Source: Leptospira_A sp046736045 (lineage in GTDB: Bacteria > Spirochaetota > Leptospiria > Leptospirales > Leptospiraceae). From it: a stretch of DNA of 64,000 nucleotides. The DNA is taken from assembly GCF_046736045.1 (NCBI RefSeq), contig NZ_CP177134.1:2790001-2854000 (forward strand), in the 5' to 3' direction. Each line of letters begins with the position of its first letter. Positions within the stretch are counted from its first letter, which is position 1. A program made the position numbers and the translations under genes. Positions 44,964-51,951 of the stretch are shown in pieces. The notes below the pieces were generated by a model. The model was given only the letters and a program-made list of their open reading frames with translations, was not told the origin of the DNA and searched no databases.

Positions 44964-46079
44964 ATGAAATCCAAAAAACTCAGTTTCACTATGATCGCTT
45001 TAATTTCGATTTTGGTTTTATGCCTTTTTCAGACTTCCTGTCTCAGTTCTTTCGGTGCAAGCCCCGAAGGTAAGAGGCTCGATCGGATTCAATCTTCTCC
45101 CGAGTATGAAGATGAACATTTTGAAAACAAACCCTTCGTATCGAATATAAAAGAAGGCGTTTTTTATCAAATGATGAAACGGCAGTTATTTGGTGATGAG
45201 GAACGTGTTCCCGGATCTCAAATTCCCGTTCAAACCCCGGACTTAAGTCTTTTTCAAACTCCGGTTCGTGGGGGTTTGCGTGCCATCTGGTTCGGACATG
45301 CTTCCGTATTAATTGAGTTAGATGGAGTTCGGATTTTTACCGATCCGGTATTTGCGGATAAGGTTTCACCATTTACAAGTGTTGGCCCGGAACGGTTTTT
45401 TCCGCCTCCCATTCCTCTTTCCCTTCTTCCTAAAATCGATGCGGTTGTGATTTCACATGACCATTACGATCATTTGGATATGTCTACCGTTCAATTCTTA
45501 AAAGAGAAAGGAACAAAGTTTTTCGTACCACTCGGGATCGGTGCTCATTTGGAAAAATGGGGAGTGCCTGAATCCCAGATTGTAGAACTGGATTGGTGGG
45601 AAAAAGGAAAAGTAGGCGATGTTGAATTCATTTGCACTCCTGCGGTTCATTATTCGGGAAGGGGACTTTTCAATCGCAAATCCACACTTTGGTCTTCCTG
45701 GAGTTTGGTGGGGCCGAAGAACAAAGTATTTTTCAGCGGAGACACAGGATACTCCCCCCATTTTTCCGAAATTGGTAAAAAGCTCGGCCCTTTTGATTTA
45801 ACAGCGATTAAAATAGGAGCCTATGATTGGACTTGGGAAGGCATACATATGAATCCAGAAGATGCAGTCAAAGCGAACATCGACCTGAATGGCAAAACAA
45901 TGTTACCTGTGCATTGGGGTACTTTCAACCTGGCCATTCATGAATGGAAGGAACCGATTGTCCGCACTTTGAAAGCTGCGAACGAATCCAAATCGAATTT
46001 GGTCACACCAAAGCCAGGTCAGGTGGTCGAAATCGGTTCGCCTTTCCATTCCGAAGCTTGGTGGGAAAATGTAAAATAG
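44964..46079 (+). CDS. Metallo-beta-lactamase-fold lipoprotein (UlaG / NAPE-PLD-like)
   Basis: 371 residues; GAGG precedes the ATG. The signal ends LFQTSCLSS, a lipobox with Cys26. The metal-binding motif is SHDHYDHLDMS near residue 166, with FGHASVLIELDG upstream, FSGDTGYSPHF, and a later LPVHWGTFN, the pattern of NAPE-PLD- and UlaG-like phosphodiesterases. It probably hydrolyses a phosphoester or lactone outside the cytoplasm; substrate unknown. It converges with the M20 peptidase gene, whose stop is only three bases away. Confidence 0.9.
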   Translation: MKSKKLSFTMIALISILVLCLFQTSCLSSFGASPEGKRLDRIQSSPEYEDEHFENKPFVSNIKEGVFYQMMKRQLFGDEERVPGSQIPVQTPDLSLFQTPVRGGLRAIWFGHASVLIELDGVRIFTDPVFADKVSPFTSVGPERFFPPPIPLSLLPKIDAVVISHDHYDHLDMSTVQFLKEKGTKFFVPLGIGAHLEKWGVPESQIVELDWWEKGKVGDVEFICTPAVHYSGRGLFNRKSTLWSSWSLVGPKNKVFFSGDTGYSPHFSEIGKKLGPFDLTAIKIGAYDWTWEGIHMNPEDAVKANIDLNGKTMLPVHWGTFNLAIHEWKEPIVRTLKAANESKSNLVTPKPGQVVEIGSPFHSEAWWENVK

Positions 46080-46082
46080 AAG

Positions 46083-47588
46083 CTATTTGGATTTGCGTGC
46101 CTCTTCCCATTGCGTTATGGTTTCGAAGAGGATGCTGCTTCCCAGTTTTAGATTTTCTATTTTGAGATTTTCATCTTTTCCGTGCATTGTGTCCAGGTCT
46201 TCCGGCTCCAAAATCGCAGGAATCAATCCGTAACAATCGATTCCGATTCGGCGAAAGCTGGCGTTGTCGGTTTTGCCCGGGGACATAAATGGAGCGGCTA
46301 TACTTTTTTCCACTTTTGAAACTGCTACATTGGCAAGGATTTGAAACAATGGAGAGGATATAGGCGAAGAATCGGCACTCAATTCATCATATACTTCCAC
46401 TTCGACGGAATAGTTTTTCGCAATGGAGCGGATCTTTTCGATGTATTCTTTCGTATTGACTCCCGGCAATACCCTGACATCCAATTTGCCGAATACTTCT
46501 CCGTTCAAAACATTATAGCCTGTTTCTTCCTCTCCGGTATACAGTCCTGTAACGGATTTTGTATTTGTTGTCATAGCTGTTAGGTGTTTGTTCTTTCTGA
46601 TGGGACCGGTTAGAAACGGTTTGAATAAAGGATTGCCTGCATTTTTTAAAAAGAATGAATTTGGAAATCCGCTAATCACTCCCAGTTGGTAGAAAAATCC
46701 TTCTGTTTCTTCCGTGATTTTGATACTGGTATCAAAGGCTAATATCTCTTTATAAAAATTGATCAGGTTCAGAGATGCGTATTCCGTAGGAGGGGTACTT
46801 CCGTGTCCGCTCTTTCCTTTGGCTTTGAGTTTGAGCCAGATATTTCCTTTTTCCGCATATTGAATGTTAAAGATTGTTACTTCGGGAACAATTGCATTTT
46901 TGACGGCAACTCCTCCTTCGCTGATCAGATAACCGTAATCCTGGAATAGTTTTTTGTGTTCCTCGATCATGAACCTTGCTCCGAATTTGGAACCTGATTC
47001 TTCATCTGACAAAGCAAGATACATTACCTTTCCTGTGAGTGGTACTTTGGATCTTTTTAATTCCAAAAAAGCCATCAGCTGCATAACAGCCATGCCTTTC
47101 ATGTCGATGGCTCCTCTTCCCCAAATTCTTCCGTCTTGGATCAAACCGGAGTAAGGTGGAACCTTCCATTCCTTTTCGTTTGCTTCCACCACATCTATAT
47201 GGTTTGCTAAAATCAGACCTTTTTCAAGTATCTGTGATTTTTCCGGTTCGATTACTGCTACCAGGTTCGCATGGTCCGGTCTTGATTTTGGAAAATAAAT
47301 TTCGGAAGGAATGCCTTCTTTGGCAAGATAAGCTTGTAGGTATTTGATCACTTCGATTTCGTTCTTTCTGTCTGTCCGAATACGAATCAGATCCTGTAAA
47401 ATTTTAACCGCCTCTTCATTTCTTTTATCCCAATTCACCTGGATTGTGTTCGGTTTCAATCGGATTTCCTGAATGGGGGAAGACGCACAATGGGAAAGCA
47501 ATAAAAAGAGTCCGGTAAAAACGAAAGTTTTGAAGCTGAGTTTTTTCGAATGAGAAAACTTTAGAAAATTAGAATGTTTTGATTTCAT
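46083..47588 (-). CDS. M20-family metallopeptidase lipoprotein
   Basis: 501 residues with a hydrophobic segment ending LLSHCASS (lipobox, Cys34). The peptidase motifs are ANHIDVVEAN with the first His and Asp, GRGAIDMKGM with the bridging Asp, and LALSDEESGSKFG with the Glu pair; the dimerisation domain covers about 235-370. The layout is that of carboxypeptidase PM20D1/Xaa-dipeptidase types, about 500 residues. It lies seven bases after the SDR gene and is probably the last gene of the permease/AhpD-like/SDR operon. Its site is probably extracytoplasmic, so it would release amino acids near a permease. Confidence 0.92.
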   Translation of the reverse strand: MKSKHSNFLKFSHSKKLSFKTFVFTGLFLLLSHCASSPIQEIRLKPNTIQVNWDKRNEEAVKILQDLIRIRTDRKNEIEVIKYLQAYLAKEGIPSEIYFPKSRPDHANLVAVIEPEKSQILEKGLILANHIDVVEANEKEWKVPPYSGLIQDGRIWGRGAIDMKGMAVMQLMAFLELKRSKVPLTGKVMYLALSDEESGSKFGARFMIEEHKKLFQDYGYLISEGGVAVKNAIVPEVTIFNIQYAEKGNIWLKLKAKGKSGHGSTPPTEYASLNLINFYKEILAFDTSIKITEETEGFFYQLGVISGFPNSFFLKNAGNPLFKPFLTGPIRKNKHLTAMTTNTKSVTGLYTGEEETGYNVLNGEVFGKLDVRVLPGVNTKEYIEKIRSIAKNYSVEVEVYDELSADSSPISSPLFQILANVAVSKVEKSIAAPFMSPGKTDNASFRRIGIDCYGLIPAILEPEDLDTMHGKDENLKIENLKLGSSILFETITQWEEARKSK

Positions 47589-47595
47589 AAAATGA

Positions 47596-48402
47596 TTACC
47601 TGGTTAATAGTCCTGCGTCTAAAACGAATTCTGCTCCCGTTATATATCTGCTTTTGTCGGAAGCAAGAAATAAAACAGAATTTGCCACATCTTCCGTCTC
47701 CACCCAAGGTACGGGAAGCAGATTTCCCGCTGACCGTTCCGCAATTTCGATGGGAGTTGCTCCTTCCATTGCCGCTAAACCGTCGTTCATCGGTGTATTG
47801 ACTCCTGTAGGATGAAGGGAATTGACCCGGATTCCGAAAGGTGCGAGTTCGATTGCCCAGGATTTGGATAGACCGGTTAGTCCCCATTTGGAAGCGGCAT
47901 AATGGGACAATCTGTTCATACCCCGGAGTCCCGCGATGGATGAATTGTTTATAATGACTCCCGATTTTTGTCCGATCATGATCGGAATGATGTGTTTTCC
48001 AACAATCCAGGAACCTTTGAGATTGATATCGATCATGGAATCCCATGCTTCTTCCGTCAATTCGTGGGACAGTCCGTACGCACAAATACCTGCGTTATTG
48101 AATAATACATCGATCCTTCCGAATTTGGAAACGGTGTCTTCTACCGCTTTTTTAATTTCCTGATTGTTCCTTACATCGCCATTGAGTATCAAAGCTTCCG
48201 AACCCAACGATTCGATTTCTTTTTTTAAAGAAACCAGTTCTTCATTCGTTCCCAAAGAATAAGCCGGATAGGGCAACGGCTTTGCAATATCGAGTGCAGC
48301 GACTTTCGCGCCTTCTTTTGCAAACGCAAGTGCAGTTGTTCTCCCTTGTCCGTGAGCAGCTCCGGTAATGAATACCACTTTGTTCTGAAATTCTTTAGTC
48401 AT
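47596..48402 (-). CDS. Short-chain dehydrogenase with mycofactocin-type insertion
   Basis: 268 residues from the ATG at 48402, which follows AAAGGA; the upstream in-frame ATG gives no better N-terminus. Cofactor motif TGAAHGQGR, NNAGIC, the catalytic Ser in NNSSIAGLRG and YAASK are all present. After strand 2 (ALDIA) an insertion KPLPYPAYSLGTNEEL replaces the usual short loop; this is the hallmark of the mycofactocin-coupled SDR family, in which the NAD may not exchange freely. No mycofactocin synthesis gene is visible here. It overlaps the AhpD-like gene by 8 bp. Confidence 0.85.
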   Translation of the reverse strand: MTKEFQNKVVFITGAAHGQGRTTALAFAKEGAKVAALDIAKPLPYPAYSLGTNEELVSLKKEIESLGSEALILNGDVRNNQEIKKAVEDTVSKFGRIDVLFNNAGICAYGLSHELTEEAWDSMIDINLKGSWIVGKHIIPIMIGQKSGVIINNSSIAGLRGMNRLSHYAASKWGLTGLSKSWAIELAPFGIRVNSLHPTGVNTPMNDGLAAMEGATPIEIAERSAGNLLPVPWVETEDVANSVLFLASDKSRYITGAEFVLDAGLLTR

Positions 48403-48934
48403 GATTTGTTTTTCCTTTTGTAAACGGTTCCAGATATTCATCCAGAGGGATTTTTAAAACATTATTCAACAGGTTGGTTGCGATCATGATTCCTGCAAAG
48501 GAAGTGAGTAGTACGATTTCCTTTTCACTGAATTTTACCTTCAATCTTGCAAAAAGGGAATCTGAAATCTGATTGGATTGATTTACGATTTGTCTCCCGA
48601 AATCAACTAATAGTTGTTCTGTGTCATCCAGGTTTAATGTATCGGGACTTTCTCCCCATTCGGTTAATATCCTCCGGAAGAATGTGGAACAAATCAAACA
48701 GTCCGTTTCAGCGGAAATGGCATGTGCAAAAACGGTAAAAGCCCGTTCTCCCAAAAAAGGAATCATCTCGTCTTTCAAAACATACCATTCCATATAGGCT
48801 TTGTATGCGGGAAGAGAATGAAGCAATGTACGCTTCATGTTGGTGATTCTTCCGTTTTTACTTATCTGATAATCGTATTCCTTTTTTGCATTCGGCTCTA
48901 CGGAATTGTATTCTGTCAGTGATATTCTACTCAT
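48395..48934 (-). CDS. Carboxymuconolactone decarboxylase / AhpD-like protein
   Basis: 179 residues from the ATG at 48934, preceded by AAGGA; longer frames upstream run through the permease gene and lack similarity. The helix pattern is that of AhpD/CMD: GERAFTVFAHAISAETDCLIC with a CLIC (CxxC) pair near residues 86-89, then FARLKVKFSEKEIVLLTSFAGIMIATN. AhpD uses CxxC with a nearby His; here no CxxxxxxH arrangement is evident, so it may be a redox protein or a decarboxylase-like relative. It overlaps the permease stop by 4 bp and the SDR start by 8 bp. Confidence 0.8.
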   Translation of the reverse strand: MSRISLTEYNSVEPNAKKEYDYQISKNGRITNMKRTLLHSLPAYKAYMEWYVLKDEMIPFLGERAFTVFAHAISAETDCLICSTFFRRILTEWGESPDTLNLDDTEQLLVDFGRQIVNQSNQISDSLFARLKVKFSEKEIVLLTSFAGIMIATNLLNNVLKIPLDEYLEPFTKGKTNHD

Positions 48935-50316
48935 AAGAAATCCTTGTTGTTTTTTAGAAGTTGAATTGGATTCGCATTTAGATGATTCAAATTGATATGA
49001 TTTCTTTTTAGTATATGATTTCTCAAAAGAAAATAGATAAATCCCAATGTGATTATAAAAAACAAATCGTATAGTTTGTCTTCCTTCAAAAGATTCGAAA
49101 TTAAAGTTCCTGTGAAAAAAATAGAACCGATTCCTCCCAAGATCACTGATATTAGAATCAATGGACGACTGAGTAATCCTCCGTTCCAGTTTTGTTTTTT
49201 CAGGATGTTTCTGATAATGATAATGCTGTAAAGTTGGGCGATTACTACAAAAAACCATCCGATTGTGGAATAGGTTGCAAGTGTTTCCAGATCCCAATCC
49301 AAAAAAAGACCGAGACATGCCAGAAAATAGATGATCGTAAAAACGATTGGATAGGATAATCCGAATCGGTGTTTGCCTATAAAATCCGGGAAAATTTTAT
49401 CCCGGGTCATGGCTTGAATGGAACGTGACAGGATTAAAAAAATTCCATTGAGTGATGTGATGACTGCAAGTAACGGTCCTGCCAGAAGAAACAAAATAAA
49501 TTCGAGAGGGTTCAGATTTTTTTTAACCACTTGGATCAAAGGATCGCTTAAGCCGGAATGAATCGCCTGATCCCAATTCGATACAATGGAAAAACTAAAA
49601 CCGATGTAGAGTATAACAACTAACGGGTAGGCCAACGAAAAGGATTTTACCAGAATGGAACGCGGATTTTCCGTTTCTTTGCCCAATTCAACGATGGCGT
49701 TCGAACCGAAAAAAGTAAAACTGAGTAGGGATGCCGCACCGAGTAATTTCCCAAAAGATGGAAATGAATTTTGCAAATCAATTTTCAAGTTTGAAATATT
49801 TGTGATTCGCAAAACACAAAATACGAGTGCAATGACAAGAATGGATACCATTATATTTTGAAAAATCAAAACTGGTTTAATTCCCGTTAGGTTTAATAAA
49901 TAAAAGAAAGTTAAAATCCAAAACGCCCAAATTTCCTTTGATCCGAAAGGAATCAGATTTTTGAGGATTTCCGCCGCAGTCAATGTAAACAAAGGAATTT
50001 GACCCAAACATGCAGTGAGGATAAAAATCCATGCAATGATAAAGCCGAACATCGGTGAAACAAACCGGCTTGCATAAAAGTAATTTCCCCCTTCCACAGG
50101 GAAAAAAGCACCTAACGAAGCAATGGGGAAGATGATGAAAAACATGGGAATGCTTGCAATCAGGTAAACCAAAGGTAAAAAGAATCCCACATCCTTTACT
50201 AGAATCCCGGTTAATACGAATAACCCGCCGCCTATAGTCAAACCGACGGACATCGCAATGAGTGCGAATAGGGAAAGTTTGTGTTCCCTCACTTCTTGGT
50301 TCTTCATAAGGAACAT
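48931..50316 (-). CDS. APC-family amino acid permease
   Basis: 461 residues (or 458 from the ATG at 50307; neither has a clear ribosome site). Twelve hydrophobic segments are present. The first shows GLTIGGGLFVLTG, the APC substrate-binding unwound helix, and helix 6 has SFTFFGSNAIVELGKE, with the conserved Glu. It imports amino acids or related compounds in the inner membrane. It is first in the operon with the AhpD-like, SDR and M20 genes. A 16-bp perfect palindrome lies 35 bp upstream. Confidence 0.92.
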   Translation of the reverse strand: MFLMKNQEVREHKLSLFALIAMSVGLTIGGGLFVLTGILVKDVGFFLPLVYLIASIPMFFIIFPIASLGAFFPVEGGNYFYASRFVSPMFGFIIAWIFILTACLGQIPLFTLTAAEILKNLIPFGSKEIWAFWILTFFYLLNLTGIKPVLIFQNIMVSILVIALVFCVLRITNISNLKIDLQNSFPSFGKLLGAASLLSFTFFGSNAIVELGKETENPRSILVKSFSLAYPLVVILYIGFSFSIVSNWDQAIHSGLSDPLIQVVKKNLNPLEFILFLLAGPLLAVITSLNGIFLILSRSIQAMTRDKIFPDFIGKHRFGLSYPIVFTIIYFLACLGLFLDWDLETLATYSTIGWFFVVIAQLYSIIIIRNILKKQNWNGGLLSRPLILISVILGGIGSIFFTGTLISNLLKEDKLYDLFFIITLGFIYFLLRNHILKRNHINLNHLNANPIQLLKNNKDFL

Positions 50317-50350
50317 AGGAAGCTAGAAGGCGGATTGGGGCAAGAAAAAT

Positions 50351-50366
50351 ATCCGTTATAACGGAT
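50351..50366. promoter_or_regulatory. 16-bp perfect palindrome upstream of the permease operon
   Basis: ATCCGTTATAACGGAT is its own reverse complement, centred between 50358 and 50359. It lies 35 bp upstream of the permease start on the minus strand, where it would overlap or abut the promoter. It is GC-balanced and without a T-run, which suits a repressor site. Confidence 0.55.
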
Positions 50367-50405
50367 GTCGATTTTGTTATGACAGATAGAGGGGAGAATA
50401 TAGTA

Positions 50406-50448
50406 TCCCCGCCCTGAATTTGGGTGGGGAACTAGACCCGCCACCCAA
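50406..50448. repeat. GC-rich element with two mutually exclusive hairpins
   Basis: TCCCCGCCC (50406-50414) can pair with GGGTGGGGA (50422-50430, one G-U pair), or TTGGGTGG (50420-50427) can pair with CCACCCAA (50441-50448). Both use the same GGGTGG, so only one can form. On the minus strand the stretch could encode LGGGSSSPPKFRAG. From memory, similar short GC-rich repeats occur in Leptospira genomes, but I cannot verify that. It lies between the divergent permease and DoxX genes. Confidence 0.5.
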
Positions 50449-50553
50449 TGTGCTCCTTTTAGCAGATGGTTCGGTTTTTCTCAAACCCAAATCAAAAACG
50501 AGGGTAAATTATTTCAAAAAGTTCGCTTTTTTGCCAAGTTAGATAAAAATAAT

Positions 50554-50583
50554 TTGACTTTAGATAGTTTGATATTAAACTAT
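50554..50583 (+). promoter_or_regulatory. Possible doxX promoter and operator
   Basis: TTGACT (50554-50559) is a plausible -35 box. Just downstream, ATAGTTT and AAACTAT (50564-50570 and 50577-50583) form a perfect 7-bp inverted repeat around six bases, resembling MarR- or HxlR-type sites often found before DoxX genes. No strong -10 is seen at the ideal distance; TATTAT at 50581-50586 is 21 bp from the -35. Confidence 0.45.
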
Positions 50584-50614
50584 TATTCGTCTGAATCTAA
50601 AAAGGAAACAAATT

Positions 50615-51061
50615 ATGTTAGAAACATTACTCTCAACAACCAATGACATTGCCCCTCTCGTTCTAAGAATTACCCTTGGAATCGTAATTTTCCCCCATGG
50701 CGCTCAAAAACTACTCGGATGGTTTGGTGGATATGGATTCAAAGGAACTTACGGATTTTTAACAAGTCAAGCCGGCCTTCCCGGAGTCATCGCAGCACTT
50801 GTGATCATTGGCGAATCTTTCGGTTCTGTTGCACTCATCCTCGGGCTTCTCACCCGATTTTCCGCAATCTCAATCGCAATCATCATGATTGGTGCAGCAC
50901 TACTTGCACATAGACAAAATGGATTTTTCTTGAATTGGTTTGGTGCGCAAAAAGGGGAAGGATATGAATTTCATTTACTTGCTGCCGGTTTGGCAATCGG
51001 AGTTGCAATTACTGGAGGGGGAGCATTCTCTCTTGACCAAATCATATTACAAGCGTTATAG
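50615..51061 (+). CDS. DoxX-family membrane protein
   Basis: 148 residues with four hydrophobic helices (about 13-30, 53-72, 75-95, 118-140). It carries LRITLGIVIFPHGAQKLLGWFGGYG, read as the first DoxX signature, and GESFGSVALILGLLTRFSA with the conserved Glu, then AHRQNGFFLNWFG. DoxX proteins are quinone- or thiol-stress related membrane proteins of uncertain activity. AAGGAAACAAATT precedes the ATG. It is monocistronic, with an operator-like inverted repeat upstream and a strong terminator downstream. Confidence 0.93.
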   Translation: MLETLLSTTNDIAPLVLRITLGIVIFPHGAQKLLGWFGGYGFKGTYGFLTSQAGLPGVIAALVIIGESFGSVALILGLLTRFSAISIAIIMIGAALLAHRQNGFFLNWFGAQKGEGYEFHLLAAGLAIGVAITGGGAFSLDQIILQAL

Positions 51062-51091
51062 AATAAATAAAAACAATCCGCTGTAAAATAA

Positions 51092-51127
51092 AACCATCCG
51101 GGCTATTTAAAGTTCGGATGGTTTTTT
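51092..51127 (+). terminator. Intrinsic terminator after doxX
   Basis: AACCATCCG (51092-51100) pairs with CGGATGGTT (51115-51123) and is followed by more T's (TTTT). The loop is 14 bases. It ends the doxX transcript 31 bp after the stop. Confidence 0.85.
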
Positions 51128-51288
51128 ATTTGAATGGAAATAATTTGATAAATCCGTTCTTATTGATTGCCCGAATTTGTTTCGCTTTACGTGGTTATAC
51201 CTGGAACCGGAGAAAGTTTTGTATTTATACGTATAGAAATTATTTTCCATTACATTAGTATATACTGATGATAAGGAATATAAATTCA

Positions 51289-51951
51289 ATGAAAAACAAG
51301 TCTGGGCTTTTGATAATTACTGCGACGTTGCTTTTGTTTGTATCTGCAAATTGTAAAAAAGATGAAAAGGACGATTCAACAGGTATAGCTGCGTTATTGC
51401 TTGCGGCATCTTCCGGCAACTCTTCCTCCAATTGCGTTAATCTTCCTTCCAAGTGGACTGGCACAGGCGGTTTTAATGCAGGCATTTACAATTGTACTGT
51501 GAGTGGTAAGGTTTATACATGTATACCAAACTCGGGAAGTACGGTGGTTGTTACCTATTCAAGCGGGGCTGCAGGTGCCTTAGGTCCTGTTGATTTTCCG
51601 GGATTAACGAACCAATATGCAGCCAGAGGGGTTACATCAAAATTGATCGGCACTTCCAGTAGTACGTTCACTTACAACTCTTCCAATCAACAAACCGCTC
51701 ATGATGTGGGATCGGGTGCTATCACCGTATCCAATTATGATTCCAATGGATTTCCCAAGTCGGCAAGCAATGGAACTTCCATCACTTATACATATACTTC
51801 CGGAGGAAAAATTCCAAACGTAGTAACATTTACGGGAAATGAATATACATATGACTCGAAGGGAATACAAACGAAGTATGCTTTTGATCCGACCGGAACA
51901 AATGCGATCACAACGATAGCAACGGAAGGATCTTTAAGTATATGTAATTAA
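51289..51951 (+). CDS. Hypothetical lipoprotein
   Basis: 220 residues from the ATG at 51289, chosen since it gives a normal signal peptide (KNKSGLLIITATLLLFVSANC, lipobox VSANC). The mature part begins with KKDEKDDSTG and is rich in Ser, Thr, Gly and Asn with alternating beta-strand-like segments, as in leptospiral surface lipoproteins. It contains several repeated Thr/Tyr strand motifs (TYTSG, TFTYNSSN, TYDSKG). A similar Cys-Lys-Lys-Asp start is seen in the lipoprotein at 55950-56441. It converges with the sensor kinase gene, overlapping by four bases. Confidence 0.7.
   Translation: MKNKSGLLIITATLLLFVSANCKKDEKDDSTGIAALLLAASSGNSSSNCVNLPSKWTGTGGFNAGIYNCTVSGKVYTCIPNSGSTVVVTYSSGAAGALGPVDFPGLTNQYAARGVTSKLIGTSSSTFTYNSSNQQTAHDVGSGAITVSNYDSNGFPKSASNGTSITYTYTSGGKIPNVVTFTGNEYTYDSKGIQTKYAFDPTGTNAITTIATEGSLSICN

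Noticed and set aside
47585..48085. 166-residue minus-strand frame overlapping the SDR gene
   Set aside because: It is a shifted frame of the SDR gene with Arg/Ser-rich composition and no independent start signal.
48935..49318. N-terminal extension of the AhpD-like frame (up to 307 residues)
   Set aside because: The extension lies inside the APC permease gene in another frame, has low-complexity sequence, and the ATG at 48934 has a good AAGGA ribosome site.
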